Shown here: in pieces, positions 16,901 through 28,800 of the stretch
How the letters are laid out: every line of letters begins with the position of its first letter
Numbering within the stretch: position 1 is the stretch's first letter
Origin: Biomphalaria glabrata
Lineage: Eukaryota; Mollusca; Gastropoda; Planorbidae
Direction: 5' to 3'
DNA: 64,000 bases
Assembly: GCF_947242115.1 (NCBI RefSeq)
Contig: NC_074711.1
Span: forward strand, 57,930,963 to 57,994,962
Program-made: the position numbers and the translations under genes
Notes under the pieces: model-generated
Databases searched by the model: none
What the model was told of the DNA's origin: nothing
What the model saw: only the letters and a program-made list of their open reading frames with translations

Positions 16901-19900
16901 CCTTAACCTAGACTAAAAAGTAGTCTGATATAGATCTAAATTTCTAAAAACTAATCTATAAGGCAAAAATTAGACCTAGATCTACCAATTCTATAACATT
17001 ATTAATATATGAAATATGGATTTTGTTACACTCCTACTTAAATATATTCGGGCCTATATACTTAAGTTTAATAGTTCTATAAATCTATATGTAAATATTG
17101 AAGAATTTTAATTTATCCCACACTTGACTCATTTCTTAATTGGAATAGAATCATTAGATCTATATAGTTAAGATAGCAAGTTGATCTGTAACTGTAAAAA
17201 AGTTTTAAATTGTGTTTAGACTATAAATGAAAGAGATTATCCTACTGGAAGGAGTTGGTTTTTTTTTTCTTTTCTCTGGGAAGTCATGGAAGTGGAAAAT
17301 AAATTATAGTTTCAATATAATATTAAGTAATGCATATAAGCTACTGTTGATGTAGTTATGCAACTCATTTTATTAATTTTAGTAACCCAATTATTGCCAC
17401 TTAATCACTGATTATATATATATTTTTTATATTGTTATTAAAAATGCAGAGCTATTCATAATTTAAAGTGTTTAATAAATAAGGCTGGCAGTCGAGTCGA
17501 AAGATTAATGAGGAATGCAGTATTTTCCATGGCTACGCAGCCCTAGCTGGAAACAAGATATTTTGCCGCGTCCAGCGAAGACATAACCATTTTCAGCTGG
17601 TGGTCAATTTAAATGTTCTTTACGACGTCTACGTCTTCCCTCGGCAGTGGATTTTCTTTTGGCCTCTAATATGTATTCCACGTTGCAATTTCTAATAAAT
17701 AGCATCATTCGAAGAATGAGATCCAACTCTTTTTTTTTTTAAATGTAACCCCTTTACAGATCAAGTCATCATTGCAATGGACATTCAAATCTGCAATAAC
17801 ATAGAAATGATCAAAATTTGAATAAGTTTCAAAACGCAGAAAGTTGTGTGGTTTGCGCTCCGAACTGTCTTCTCTGTGGTCTCAGATTCAAACATTAACC
17901 ACTGCCATTAACTAACATCCTGCTGGAGTTTTGGGCTATGACATAATAATATTAAATCCTGATTCGAAACTTTGTCTAAACCTAGCAAGTGAAAAGGAAC
18001 ATAACTAAAATAATGTTGTGTGTATAATGAAGAACTCTATTAAAATGTGATTTTGTATTTACATTTATTGGTATTTATTACATAAAATAAAATTGTAGAA
18101 TGCTTCTCTGTGATTTGTTTCACAATAGAAACAGGGAATATTAACTCTTCTTGTATTTCCAAAATGATGAAAGATCCATCTAGTAAACTTGTCTGTATGC
18201 CACATGTCATATATGTTTACTGTAAAATAGATTTTTTAAAATTTATTTAACATTTATACTTAATTATATGTGTACACATATATAGAACTAGTGGTTATAT
18301 ATATATATTATATAATGTTATACTGATTATCTGATCTAACATTAACATCTAACTCTTATTGTTCTTAATAATAATAAATTACTCTACTCTAGGTCTAGGC
18401 AATCTAATATATTGAAGACCAGGGCCAGTCTTAAGCCACTGCAACCTATACGTTCGCATTGGGCCCTGCACTTTCATAGGTCGCGCGCTAATTCTAGGTG
18501 CAATTGTTAAATACGGTATACGGTATATAATATAAAACCTGGAAATCTCATAAAAATCTCCTGAAAATAGACAAAATTGTAATTTGTGGGTGTCATTCAT
18601 TCCGGAAAACGCTAATCCTTCGCGCAATAAACGAAAAAAGGCATTGTCAGCTTTCATGTAATAAAATGTAATAATCAGGCAAATTTTCGCTTTAATCGGA
18701 AGTTTCCATACTTTATTTACTTTAAATGTGACTGGCATATTAATATGCCATAGGTTGCAAAGTTCGTAAAGTAAAGTTAATTTGATCGTAATCTTGTACT
18801 TAGTAAAGATTGAATAAAATTCAAAGTCAATTTTTTTTTTAATACAAAATCTTAATTTCCACTTATTATCCTTATTCCCACCCAGACTAGGCCCTGCGCA
18901 ATCAGTTTAACATAGGGCCCTGCAATCGTTACGATCGGCCCTGTTTAAGTTTAAGACTTAAAGACACATGTCACATGTGTTTAGTATCTAGATCTGTATT
19001 TAATATTACCAATATAAATGATGACTTATTACTTTTTTAGATCTAAAGTCTAGCCTTATTAATAAGTATAGTAAGGGCTAGTAAAGTTAAGTAAAGGGCT
19101 ATATAATTACTATATTAGATCTAATATAAATATATTCTATATAGATTTAGCTTAGGCTTTAGGTTTAGTCCTTGACTAATATAATATTATATTTATGTAT
19201 ATATGAATTATGCTAGGACACTTCTCATTAGGTCTTACTATTACAGAGATATACAAATTCAAGCATTAAAAAATTAAAATGTTGGCGACTGGGCTTAGAC
19301 TTAACATAGAGGCTAGTCTAGATTACTCTAGATCTACTTAAATGTCTTAAATCTACTAGTTTATAAACTATTAGTATTATTACATTGTGTATTGCAAGTC
19401 AAGTATTAGATATCTATAAACTAGATCTAGACTCTAGTGAGTCACTAGTAAAAGTGTTAGAAGGCCTAACTATAATAAATAATTAGAGATAAAATAAGAT
19501 AGATAGATCTAGCCATTTATTTTTGTTATAATAAAAATTATAATAGACTTATATACTGTATAATATATGGTAATATACCTAGTCCTAGATGATAGATCTA
19601 GTGACTCTAGTCAGCCTACTCTACTGAGCCTCTATCTATAATAATACTCTACTAGTGACTAGTCACTTGTCCTAGTAACTAGTAGTCCTACTATTAGTTA
19701 CTATTAATCTATCTATACTTATATTAATTAAATAGTCTGCTCTATAATATATTTTGAAAAAGTTATCTTCAGGGCATTTTGGTGCATCCCATGATAAGTA
19801 TCATTTAAAATTGTTTGACAGCTAGATTTAGATAAGTATTTCATCTGAATCGCTATCAATAACGTATCCAGCCATGTCTATTTTTATTTACATTTTCTCA

Positions 19901-22900
19901 GTCCATTACAAGACGTCACTTCCGCTTTCGGCCATTGAAGCTGATTTTCAAATCTCGTTATTTTTTACACTTTCAAATTACTTTTTCTAGTATAAATACG
20001 CTTTTCTAAAATCTCAAACTTTTAGGAACTAACTTTGATGCTATCTACTATCTAAATCAATCGCTATCTCAATTTCGAAAAAAACCTCTTCAGTTGGTCT
20101 TCAAATTTAAAGTAGTTTAAACCCTCCCCCTACAGATAGCTTTGACGTTAAAAACCCCATCTTCTATACTATTTTCACAGCGCTCCCCAGATCCCATGGC
20201 TGACAAGGGTGGGTTATCTACATTTTCCCACTATCTCCAGGAAGAACCTATTCTAGGGTACAATAAGGTTAATTAGGTACGCACACGTTTTATATATTAT
20301 ATGGTATGTGTGTGCCCCCCTCTACGCCCATGGTCCATATTCACTGGTATTAAGTCCATGGATTGTGAGTATGGTGGTTTTTGTCTCATCTTGATATCCC
20401 CTCTTTCTCTTCCCCTCCCTCACCTCCCCCAATTTTCCCACCTTGCCCAGGTGTATTGAGAAAGCCAAAAGCATGAGATAGCGCTAAACAAAAATATTAA
20501 TAATCACACAGATTTATTGTTGTTGGTCTAGATCTTTTACAAATTTATTGTTAGGTATGTTTTGACCTAGATCTAGATTATGATTTGACCTAGATCTAGA
20601 ATAATCTCAAACAATTAATAAACTTGAAAAATGAATGTAATAAAAGAGTGCCCTTTGTAGCCAACATGTAAGCTTTAGTTCATGATCAAATAGGTGGGAA
20701 ATTCTAACCATGAAAAACAGTACCCATAACTATTGGGTTAAGGGGCACTAGTGGTTGTCTCCAATCAGTGACTAATCTACTCTTTAAGCATTACAATTTA
20801 ATTTTTTTATTTTTGTATTTTCCAGTACTAAGATTGTCTGGAAATTTTTCTCAATCTTGGAATAGTATCCTCTGTCGTCACTTGAGCTGTGGAGCTTCTA
20901 GAAATGTTTTTAATCCAGAAAATAAAGAGGAACTATCCCACAGGTAGGGTGCATAAACTTAGATCTAGTTGTCTAAATCATATTTTTCACTACTGATTAA
21001 TATTTTTTTTTTTTTTTGCTAAGCACCTCATTAACAACAGTTCGATCGAAAAGCACAGAAGTTGCTCCAGCTGCACCTAAAAAACCTTATTCTCCATTTC
21101 AAGTTCCATTTAAAGGAAACAAAGCAGAATATGCATTGGCAAGACTTGATGATTTAATTAACTGGGGTAGAAAGGTGAGTTCATTATGTTATAAATAGAA
21201 ATTTAATGAATGTTCATATTTAAAAATTTCTTTAGATGGTATGGCCCATACACCAGTATATTGTATTGTTTTCAGTCTAGAGGTAAACACATGGTCAAAA
21301 AAGTGTCTGTTTTAATAGATGTGATATAATGAATAGTGAGTTTGAACAGTGGTTTGACCAAAAGAATAAATAATTACTGTTCCATTTCAATAAAACAAGG
21401 TTCATTTAACACATGGGTAATTGTGTTAAATCCTGTGTTACTAATCTTGTCAAGTCTCCTTTCCTCACCATGTGCTCCTACTCAGTACTGTGGAAGCCTA
21501 CTGTAGCTTTAGTGTTATTCCTAGTTGGCCTCTTCATCTATTCTTATGGACGGTTCCACCACTAAGCCTGGTTTTGGCCTGGAATATACCTGTAATGGAT
21601 GCATGTGTCTAAGTTGTATTTGAAGTATTTCTAAATACCTTGATAATTCTAGATGCGTGCATACCTTGTAAGGTATATTACATGTACGAGTCCTAATGCA
21701 ATCCGTCATAAAACAGTACATGATAACAAACAGGATCAAAGGCTCAAAGACTAAGTTCACTCCAGATGAAAATATAACAATGATTAATGCAGAATGAACT
21801 ACAGTCGAGTCAGTCACTACACCGATGTTATCCCTTTGAGAGCTCAGCAATAACAAATCTAAAAGTCTACACTAATTTCTAACCCCAGCTCTAATTTTGT
21901 CACTATAAAACATGCGTTCATTGTCAGTCTATTATAGTGCGTAACTAAACTAAGTGTCTAACATACCATATACTTGTTTTTTCTAAAAATATATCTAATT
22001 GGTTGACTATGCTGAACATAATTGGACTTATGAATTAAATATACCACTAGAAACTAGTATCCAGGTTATGTTACCTTATCGTGGCCCACGATTATGTTAC
22101 AGAGAAATCATTCTCAAATTTGATTTACAGGTACTTCAAACTTTTTGATAATGTCTCTTCTTGCAAGTAATTACAAAGAATACAACTCTAGCTCATGTAA
22201 CCTGGTGGCAATTGTCCTAGAAAGTTCCCATTTCAGACCTTGCAATCTATAGGGCAGATGATGCAAAGGTCACCTATTTCTGTGGCCCACGATTTAATGA
22301 GGGTGTTATTTGGCCAGCACAATGACCAACCGTCTTTACTTTTCCCCAACTATTATCAGGTACCCATTAGAGTTGGGTGGACTCAGAGACCCCCAAAGAT
22401 CCCGAAATTTAAAATACCAGTCTTAACCAGGACCTGGGACCCTGGCTTCGGAAGCCTCCAAGGCCATTGTCCTTCAATATTAGTTACATTAAAAAAAAAC
22501 TTTAACTCTATTTAGCATTATTTTTCTTATTAAAAGAATGGTAAAAAGAGGCTTGTTTTAGTTATAAAATAAATGCACCTCAATGCACATGACCTAGAAA
22601 TAACTCAAAATCTCAACAAGATGGATAATTAGATATAGTTAATATGTAGTTTATAAAATTATACTTTCAACATTTTTATTCATTTAATGGCTGACATTCA
22701 AACTATTTTAGCAAAGCTGTTATATCCACAGAAGTGTCCTTAAATAATCATTTGAAAATTAGAGGAAAATAAAGTTTTATTGTATAATTTTTCAATAATA
22801 AATTGTTTTTCTATTTTGAAAATATGTTTTGTAGAACTCCATATGGCCTCTCACATTTGGTCTTGCCTGTTGTGCTGTGGAGATGATGCACTTTGCAGCT

Positions 22901-23794
22901 CCCAGATATGACATGGACAGTTATGGCGTTGTGTTTCGTGCTAGCCCAAGACAGGCAAACTGCATCATAGTAGCAGGGACTTTAACCAATAAAATGGCTC
23001 CTGCTCTGAGAAAGGTAAGTGCAGGTGGTTAGGTTCTGCTGGTCTTGTGGCAAAGTAGTAAATTGTTTAGTAAGAAATGTTGTTCATTTGGCTGGCCACT
23101 CATTCACAAATGATGACATGAACAAAAATTCCTGATCTTTATCAGAAATGAACTTTTTGTTAGTAGCTCAGTACTATCACTTGCCCAAAAAATCTATTTT
23201 CTGAGAATTAGTCCATCAATAAAGAGGGTTTTTTTAGTTACCGGTACTAAATGCATATTTCAATAGTTTCATTGCCATTTTCTTGGCCAGCTTTGTAGTA
23301 TGATGCTCACTTTATTAGAATAAAGTTATGCTTTTTTTTGCTTAGTTCAACTCCCCATTGTCATTCATTGCTCTTGATTGTATGACCAGCTTATTGCAAA
23401 GAATTTTAAATTTAGATCATGATTTGTGTAAAATTTTTTATATTATTTTTATGTTTTATTTTCATCAGATCTATGATCAGATGCCATCACCTGGTTGGGT
23501 GATATCTATGGGTAGCTGTGCTAATGGAGGAGGCTATTATCATTACTCATATGCAGTAGTCAGAGGCTGTGATAGAGTTATACCAGTAGATATCTATGTC
23601 CCAGGTAAACAAAATAATATTTTTTTTTGCTAAGAAAATGTATTTATTGCATTTTAAAACGTGAATAAAACAACTTTTAAATTATCTATTTCTCAGGATG
23701 TCCTCCAACTGCAGAGGCTCTGTTATATGGGGTGCTCCAGTTACGTAAGAAAGTCAAAAGAATGAACACATTGCAGGCTTGGTACAGAAAATAA
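13945..23794 (+). CDS. NDUFS7: NDUFS7, NADH:ubiquinone oxidoreductase 20-kDa (PSST) subunit, mitochondrial
   Basis: Exons: 13945-13960, 20826-20943, 21024-21174, 22835-23014, 23469-23604 and 23697-23794; 232 aa, close to the usual length. The subunit carries iron-sulphur cluster N2, the last electron carrier before ubiquinone in the matrix arm of complex I. Its ligand cysteines are visible: the CC pair in [20 protein letters not shown] (exon 4), the Cys of [15 protein letters not shown] (exon 5) and that of [13 protein letters not shown] (exons 5-6). The first about 60 residues are basic and poorly conserved, fitting a mitochondrial presequence. Exon 1 is tiny (MATTA plus one base) and was chosen for its ATG context, GTTAGT donor and exact phase match; it is the least certain part. 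Intron 1 (6.9 kb) is filled with transposons. Tail-to-tail with NUDT17. Confidence 0.95.
14080..14545. repeat. Cryptic simple sequence (CATAG, ATGATC, ACTAGT, TAGATC words)
   Basis: Part of NDUFS7 intron 1. Short self-complementary words recur without a fixed period: ATAATCATAATC, CATAGTCATAGACTATGATAG, CTACTACTAGTACTAG and TAGATCTAGATCTAG. It has no coding potential and could fold into many hairpins. Confidence 0.7.
14590..15240. other. Unassigned intron sequence with a repeat piece
   Basis: The piece near 14650-14700 (TTTAAAGACCAACTGAAGAGG) recurs in inverted orientation near 20085-20115 (CCTCTTCAGTTGGTCTTCAAA), 5.4 kb away in the same NDUFS7 intron. The stretch 14820-15240 repeats the phrase GGGGAAATTAGGTCAAAT (about 14890 and 15017). 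No coding signal; the class is unknown. Confidence 0.45.
15584..16861. mobile_element. Non-autonomous DNA transposon, TIR CAGACATGCCTAC, 6-bp TSD
   Basis: Perfect 13-bp inverted ends (15584-15596 and 16849-16861) are flanked by the exact duplication CTAGTC (15578-15583 and 16862-16867). The ends differ by one base from those of the element at 8366-9267. A motif like TTCCGCAT or TTCCACAT is iterated near both ends, different in sequence from that element's motif. There is no transposase ORF; the interior is largely TAGATC-type sequence. Lies in NDUFS7 intron 1. Confidence 0.85.
15840..16600. repeat. TAGATC-type cryptic simple sequence
   Basis: Dense overlapping TAGATC and CTAGAT words (for example TCTAGATCTACATCTAGATC near 15885), rich in BglII- and XbaI-like palindromes. 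It fills the inside of the transposon at 15584-16861. The short ORF at 16185-16385 is made of these words and is not a gene. Confidence 0.8.
17475..17715 (-). mobile_element. LINE 3' end, diverged copy of the 12318-13110 element
   Basis: The reverse complement matches 12930-13105: the minus strand encodes a basic stretch like [15 protein letters not shown] followed by PPAENGY, as in the first copy (KRKTAAEDKRRRRKE ... PPADNGY). The finger cysteines are only partly kept and a stop is present. Lies in NDUFS7 intron 1. Confidence 0.75.
18420..18943. mobile_element. Candidate TIR element with CAGGGCC ends
   Basis: The 524-bp block begins CAGGGCCAGTCTTAAG and ends with GATCGGCCCTG, so the outer 7 bp are inverted repeats; inner GGGCCCTGCA words also occur at both sides. 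No clear target duplication is visible. The ends recall hAT-type elements. No transposase; the minus ORF at 18379-18738 is unrecognised. Confidence 0.45.
18960..19740. repeat. TAGATC/ACTAGT cryptic simple sequence
   Basis: Iterated TAGATCT, CTAGTGACTC and TATAATA words without a fixed period, in NDUFS7 intron 1. No coding signal. Confidence 0.7.
20452..20500 (+). mobile_element. SINE (family B) 3' end fragment, candidate
   Basis: GAGAAAGCCAAAAGCATGAGATAGCGCTA resembles the 3' part of the SINE at 24347-24570 (GCTAAAAGCATGAAAGTAGCGCCATATAAAAG). Only about 40 bp is recognisable, so confidence is limited. Confidence 0.45.
21175..22834. other. NDUFS7 intron 3, one SINE and an unexplained ORF
   Basis: The intron holds a SINE (22233-22470) and a minus-strand 111-codon ORF at 21521-21856. 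That ORF has a hydrophobic stretch (about residues 20-50) but resembles no family I know; its DNA has slightly higher complexity than the surroundings and may be an old transposon piece. Confidence 0.4.
22233..22470 (-). mobile_element. tRNA-derived SINE (family A)
   Basis: Reverse orientation: TTTCAGACCTTGCAATCTAT, then AAGGTCACCTATTTCTGTGG, GGCCAGCACAATGACCAACC, TACCCATTAGAGTTGGG and a degraded tRNA-like head (GGCTTCGGAAGCC). Lies in NDUFS7 intron 3. More diverged than the copy at 39372. Confidence 0.8.
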
Positions 23795-24091
23795 TAATTT
23801 TTTTTTTTATAGCAGTTTTCAAATGGATTAAAGACTTTTTTTTTTACTCCTCAATGAATAAGTGAAAGATCTTTAAGTTTGGGGAACACTAAAGAAGTAA
23901 TTTGAAGATGAGTCCAAACTTTACAAAGTGCTACTGTTGGACTCCACAACTAACTTTGAAAAACTATGTAAATATTGTGAATGTTACTGATACGATTATT
24001 GATATATTGTGTAGAAGTAATTATTTCTAAAATGTTTGTATTAGCAAATGATACACGTTGGATCAGTGAAATATTGAAATGTTTTAATTTA

Positions 24092-24112
24092 AATAAAATG
24101 TAAAGAAATAAA
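24092..24112 (+). terminator. Candidate NDUFS7 polyadenylation signals
   Basis: Two AATAAA hexamers (24092-24097 and about 24107-24112) lie about 300 bp after the NDUFS7 stop. Upstream sequence shows no AATAAA as well placed. The cleavage site cannot be fixed from sequence alone. Confidence 0.55.
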
Positions 24113-24346
24113 TTGAGATATTTTAATGATTTGTATTTGTTTTGTGAAATAAATAGCTAATTACATTGTGAAATAAATAGCTAATTACATTGTCAATAAA
24201 ATTTCAGTTCTTAAAGTTTAAAGCGAGCAATAGTTCATCAAACTATAAAGTCTCATATCATAAAGCCTTAATCTATAAGTATACATATTTGTACAAATCA
24301 ACAAATTTTATAATTGTATTACCCTTGCGGTCAACTACTTTGTATG

Positions 24347-24570
24347 TGGGAAGCGTGGTCGAGAGGCTAAGTGCGCTTGAACTTGGCTTGGCTACCTAGA
24401 AGGTGGCTCAAGGTTCGACACCCGACTCGGGCAGAGTTGTGTTTACTGAGCGCCTAAAGGCAGCATGGAAAACCAACTCCTAGATTCCCCCCCCGTTCAC
24501 AAATGAGAATGGACCAAAGCGCTCTGAGCATGCTAAAAGCATGAAAGTAGCGCCATATAAAAGCTATAAA
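24347..24570 (+). mobile_element. tRNA-derived SINE (family B)
   Basis: The head GTGGTCGAGAGGCTAAGTGC resembles a Leu/Ser-type tRNA A box, and GGTTCGACACCC is a good B box. The body (GGCAGCATGGAAAACCAACTCC, then ACAAATGAGAATGGACC) and the end GTAGCGCCATATAAAAGC follow. The sequence differs from family A. It is not a functional tRNA gene: the spacing between boxes and the cloverleaf arms do not fit. Confidence 0.8.
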
Positions 24571-25164
24571 TATATTAAATATGAGGCAAAATATGCAGCT
24601 GGGTTGTGCATGGTAATGTGAAACACTTCACTCATCTTTAATTACTGGAATTGTAGACAATGCTTTAAAATGATTATTTTATTATGATGGTATGTATCAA
24701 GGTTTCGAAGTTACATTATGTAATTTCTGAAACTTTTTAATCTGGTTTCTTTCACAAACACTGACTCAATTTGATAGAATTTAATAGCATTTATTATACA
24801 TTGTTTGAATTTTAGTATTTAATAATGTGTAATTATCATATTACTTTTAATGAATACTTCTTCAATGAGATGCTAGATCAGTCATTAAGTTTTACCAGAG
24901 TAAAATTTGGAACTATTTTGTACACAATAAGGCTCATAGTTTTAGAACATGAATCTATGGTAGCATGGGGGTGACATTTTGGAGCAGCCGTTTTAATGCG
25001 ATGGTCTTTTAGGCACAAGATATTCTGAGGATAATTAATAAACTACAAAACTTTTTTATAACTTCTTTTTTCTTTCCCTCTACAGTACTACAGTATATAT
25101 AGTGGTATGAGCTTGAGACATGTTGTCTTGATTGTCCCGGGTTGGAACAATGCCCATCACTATT

Positions 25165-25235
25165 ACGCAACATCATGTGAGAGGTTTGGGCTAGGATGTA
25201 AGAACCTTCAATTTTGAGAGAACATCCGAAATGAA
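25165..25235. repeat. Short dispersed segment, also at 35195-35260
   Basis: GAGGTTTGGGCTAGGATGTAA followed within about 25 bp by GAACATCC occurs here and near 35200-35255 (GGAGGTTTGGGCTAGGATGTAA ... GAACATCC). Weaker relatives lie near 7090 and 17925. Too short to classify. Confidence 0.5.
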
Positions 25236-25884
25236 AAACTATGAAATGTCAAATTCCTACATGAATCCTTGATTATGCTTACCCAACCCCCATAATTTAT
25301 AGGCAAGGTGTGCAAAAGGATGGCATGCATCAGTTTTCTCTTTTTTTTTTTTTTTAGTTGGAGGAATGTATATAAATTAATCATTTTCGTGTGAACAAAT
25401 AATTGCAGATTTTTTTTTTTTTGCATTGTTTCATTTTGTTTTAGGACAATATTAAAACCCACTAGTGACATAATAATAATTACTTAAATCCAAAATCTAG
25501 CGGACAAAAATAACAATAACTATTGTTCTTTACATAAAAAATGTTTCAACACAAAACATGCACACAAAACAGATATGAATCATTCTTTTCAAAGACATAA
25601 TACAATGAACATATAAAATGTGGCTCAAACATTTTGCACCAAAATGTCCAGCACCAAAAAGATCATTGTGCCAAAACAGCTGCCCCCAAAAACAACCTGC
25701 TTCTTAACTTGGGATTCACATCAAGTAATACTTTGATTTTTACAAATGCCACTGAAATTATTGATGGTCTTTCTGCAGTTATGGCCTTTGTAATTGTACT
25801 ATGTAGACAAGTGTTGGGGTAATGAGAGATATAAGTGCCTTATATATTATTGAAAAAAAAAAGAAAGAACAACAAAAGTACTAA

Positions 25885-28800
25885 TTAAACTATTTTAGTC
25901 TTCAGATACTGTTGTAGAGCAAACTTAGTGCCTGTGCTTACTCTTTCTGTCAGAGTTAGATCTACAATGTGAGTGTTATAAAATGGAGCTGTTGGTATTT
26001 CTGTAACTGACTGCTTCTGATTTTCATCTAGTGTTAGTGCTCTAAAGAAAAAAAAATCATAATTAGAAATTCAGTTCTTAAATTATTGCAGCATATTAGA
26101 AACCTAAGTTCTACATTTTGATGCAGCAATAAGTATTAATTTAAAGAAAAACCTACTTTACAACAAGTGGTAGTGGCTGGATAGTTGAATCACTCACTGG
26201 ACCTTCATGAGACTGGGCAATGGCATTTATAACCTCTCTGTTTAACCAAACACATGCATCAACCTCGGCAGGCTCAAACTTGATCAGTTTCTCCATTTCA
26301 TCAGCAGTTAATCCATCTTTGAGTTGAGCATGGAAATAGACAACTATATGGTGCCGAGTAGGTAAGCCTAGTGAGAGCATCGGTGGGTAGACAGACTTAG
26401 AACAAAGACCATAGGCATATGGTTAGTTACATAGTATGATACTGGATGTCTTGACAGATATTAATACAATAATTTAATGTTCAATTTTATCCTTTCATGA
26501 TAATATAGTCATCATAATGTTAGTATCTTCCAATGAAGTGAAAAGTTAAAACGCATAAACATTTCAGATTGGATAACATCTATTTTTGTACCTCCCATAA
26601 TCCTATTATTTCTGACTTTTGATTTATGAAGTCAGACTTTTCTAAATGTATTCCAGTCTCTTCCTGTACTTCTCTCAATCCAGCATCTAATAGCTGAAGT
26701 AAAATAAAGTTATTGTATTATCACCCTGGCGCAGCTACAAAAAATATTTAGAAATATGTCTTAAATAGATAAGATAATTTTATTGATCCAATCAAATGGC
26801 AAATCAGTTTAACTACAATTGACAACCTAAGCGTAACTACTTTACAAAAACAATATGGATGAAAAATTCGAACAACATTCACTCACGAAACACATACACA
26901 ACCAGCGCTTTATGAATTGGACTTCTATGTACTTCTCAATGACGACAGCTGATCTTGTAACACTCTGACCGATAGTGGGATAAACGAGTTTTTAAATCTT
27001 TCTGTTTTAGTCCTAATGGAAAGGAGACGACCACTTCGTTCAGATCTTATGTAACAGTGGTTTAATGGGTGCAGGTTGTCTTTAAGAATCGTGAGTGTTT
27101 CTTGAAAAACCTCTTCAAGAGATGGTAGCTGTACTTTAGTGATATACGATGCTTTTTTAATTAGTCTATTAAGTCTATGTCTTTGTGCCAGTGAAGTATT
27201 ACCATACCAGCAGGTGATGGCAAAGTTGATTAGACTGCTGATAGTTGCTGTGTAGAAAAGTTTAATTATTGTTTTGTCTATGTTAAATTTTCTTAGCTTT
27301 CTGAGATAGAAGAGTTGCTGGTGAATTTTCTTGTATATGTTTTGACAGTGTTAATTCCATTTTAGTTTGTTGTTGATAGTTGTACCTAGATATTTATATT
27401 CTTGTACTTGTTCTATGGTTTGGTTATTTATCTGAATTTCTGCAATATGGTCTTTGTTTTTCCTAAAATCAATAATCATTTCTTTAGCTTTCTGAACATT
27501 TAAAATTAGAAAGTTATCTATACACCATTGATAAAAGGTGTTAATTGTTGAATGACATATATTTTCGTCACCTGCAATAAGGCTAATGATTGCTGTGTCA
27601 TGAGCTCTGAATGTCATTTGTGTATATGGTATACAATACTGGTGACAGGATGCAAAAATCGAAAAGCTCCGGGGCCAGACAAGGTTACCCCCGAGATGGT
27701 AAAACACCTTGGGGGCATTGCGAGAGATAAACTCCTGGAGTTTATGAATCGAACCTGGGCAGAGTCCAGACTGCCCGGGGCCTGGAAGAGTGCTGTCATT
27801 GTACCAGTCCTTAAGAAGGGAAAAGACGCGACTAACGTGGAGTCCTACAGACCCATTTCACTAACCTCGACCCTTGACAAAGTTGCTGAGCGAATGGTTA
27901 ACGAGCGGCTAGTTTGGTGCTTTGAGAGTGCCGGTATCCTGGCGCCAGAACAGGCCGGCTTTAGGGCAGGCTTGAGCCCGATCGACCAGGTCACGACATT
28001 CGCACAGGAGGTGGCCGACGGGTTCTAGAGGTCCGAGAGCACATACGCGGTGTTCATAGACCTAAAACAGGCCTACGACCGTGTGTGGAAGCAAGGCCTC
28101 TATCTTAAGCTAAGAGCTATGGGTGTGCGGGGAAAGATATACAATTGGATACAATCCTTTCTGTCTGGGAGGAGCACACGTACAAAATACCAGCACTCCC
28201 TTAGCAAGCCAAAACAACAACTCAATGGCCTGCCTCAGGGCTCCGCCCTGTCCTGTACACTTTTCATAGCCTTTCTTAATGATTTGCCCAGCTCACTACG
28301 GTCCAAAAAACTGCTATATGCTGACGATATTGTCCTCTGGTCAACCGGGAAGAAAGCCGACCAAATTCAGGCGGCACTTCAAGCAGACCTCCATACCATC
28401 TCCTCGTATTGCGACAAATGGCAGATTCAGATAAACGTTGCCAAAACGACCTGGTCCCTGTTCAGCCTAGGAATCGACATCCTTAAGGCTCCATTCGAGA
28501 TTCAACTCGGTAGGCTGCGACTCCAGCGTGAAAATACGCCAAAATATCTAGGGGTGACCTTGGATAGAAAACTGTCAATGCTCCAGCACGTCCAGGAAGT
28601 TGAACGAAAAGCCTCGGAGAAGTTAGCGTTACTAAGAAAGCTGGCCAGCACAAAGTGGGGTGCCAAAGCTGACATGCTACGAGCATTGTACTTAGGGGCA
28701 GTCAGATCACAAATTGAATACAGCTATACAGTTCAAGTATACGCTAGTAAAACTGCCCTCGAATCACTCGACCGGGTACAAGCACAGGCTCTACGGTTCA

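Larger units (their letters stand above)
23795..25884. other. Convergent intergenic region, NDUFS7 and NUDT17 3' ends
   Basis: This 2.1-kb gap follows the NDUFS7 stop and the NUDT17 stop. It contains the NDUFS7 3' UTR, a family B SINE and the short dispersed segment near 25165-25235. The rest is AT-rich with no coding signal. Confidence 0.75.

Noticed and set aside
21521-21856. 111-codon minus-strand ORF in NDUFS7 intron 3
   Set aside because: No family resemblance, no splice partners; more likely chance or an old repeat. Left as a note, not a gene.
24347-24430. Possible tRNA gene with good A and B boxes
   Set aside because: The box spacing and arms do not form a tRNA cloverleaf, and the sequence continues into a SINE body.
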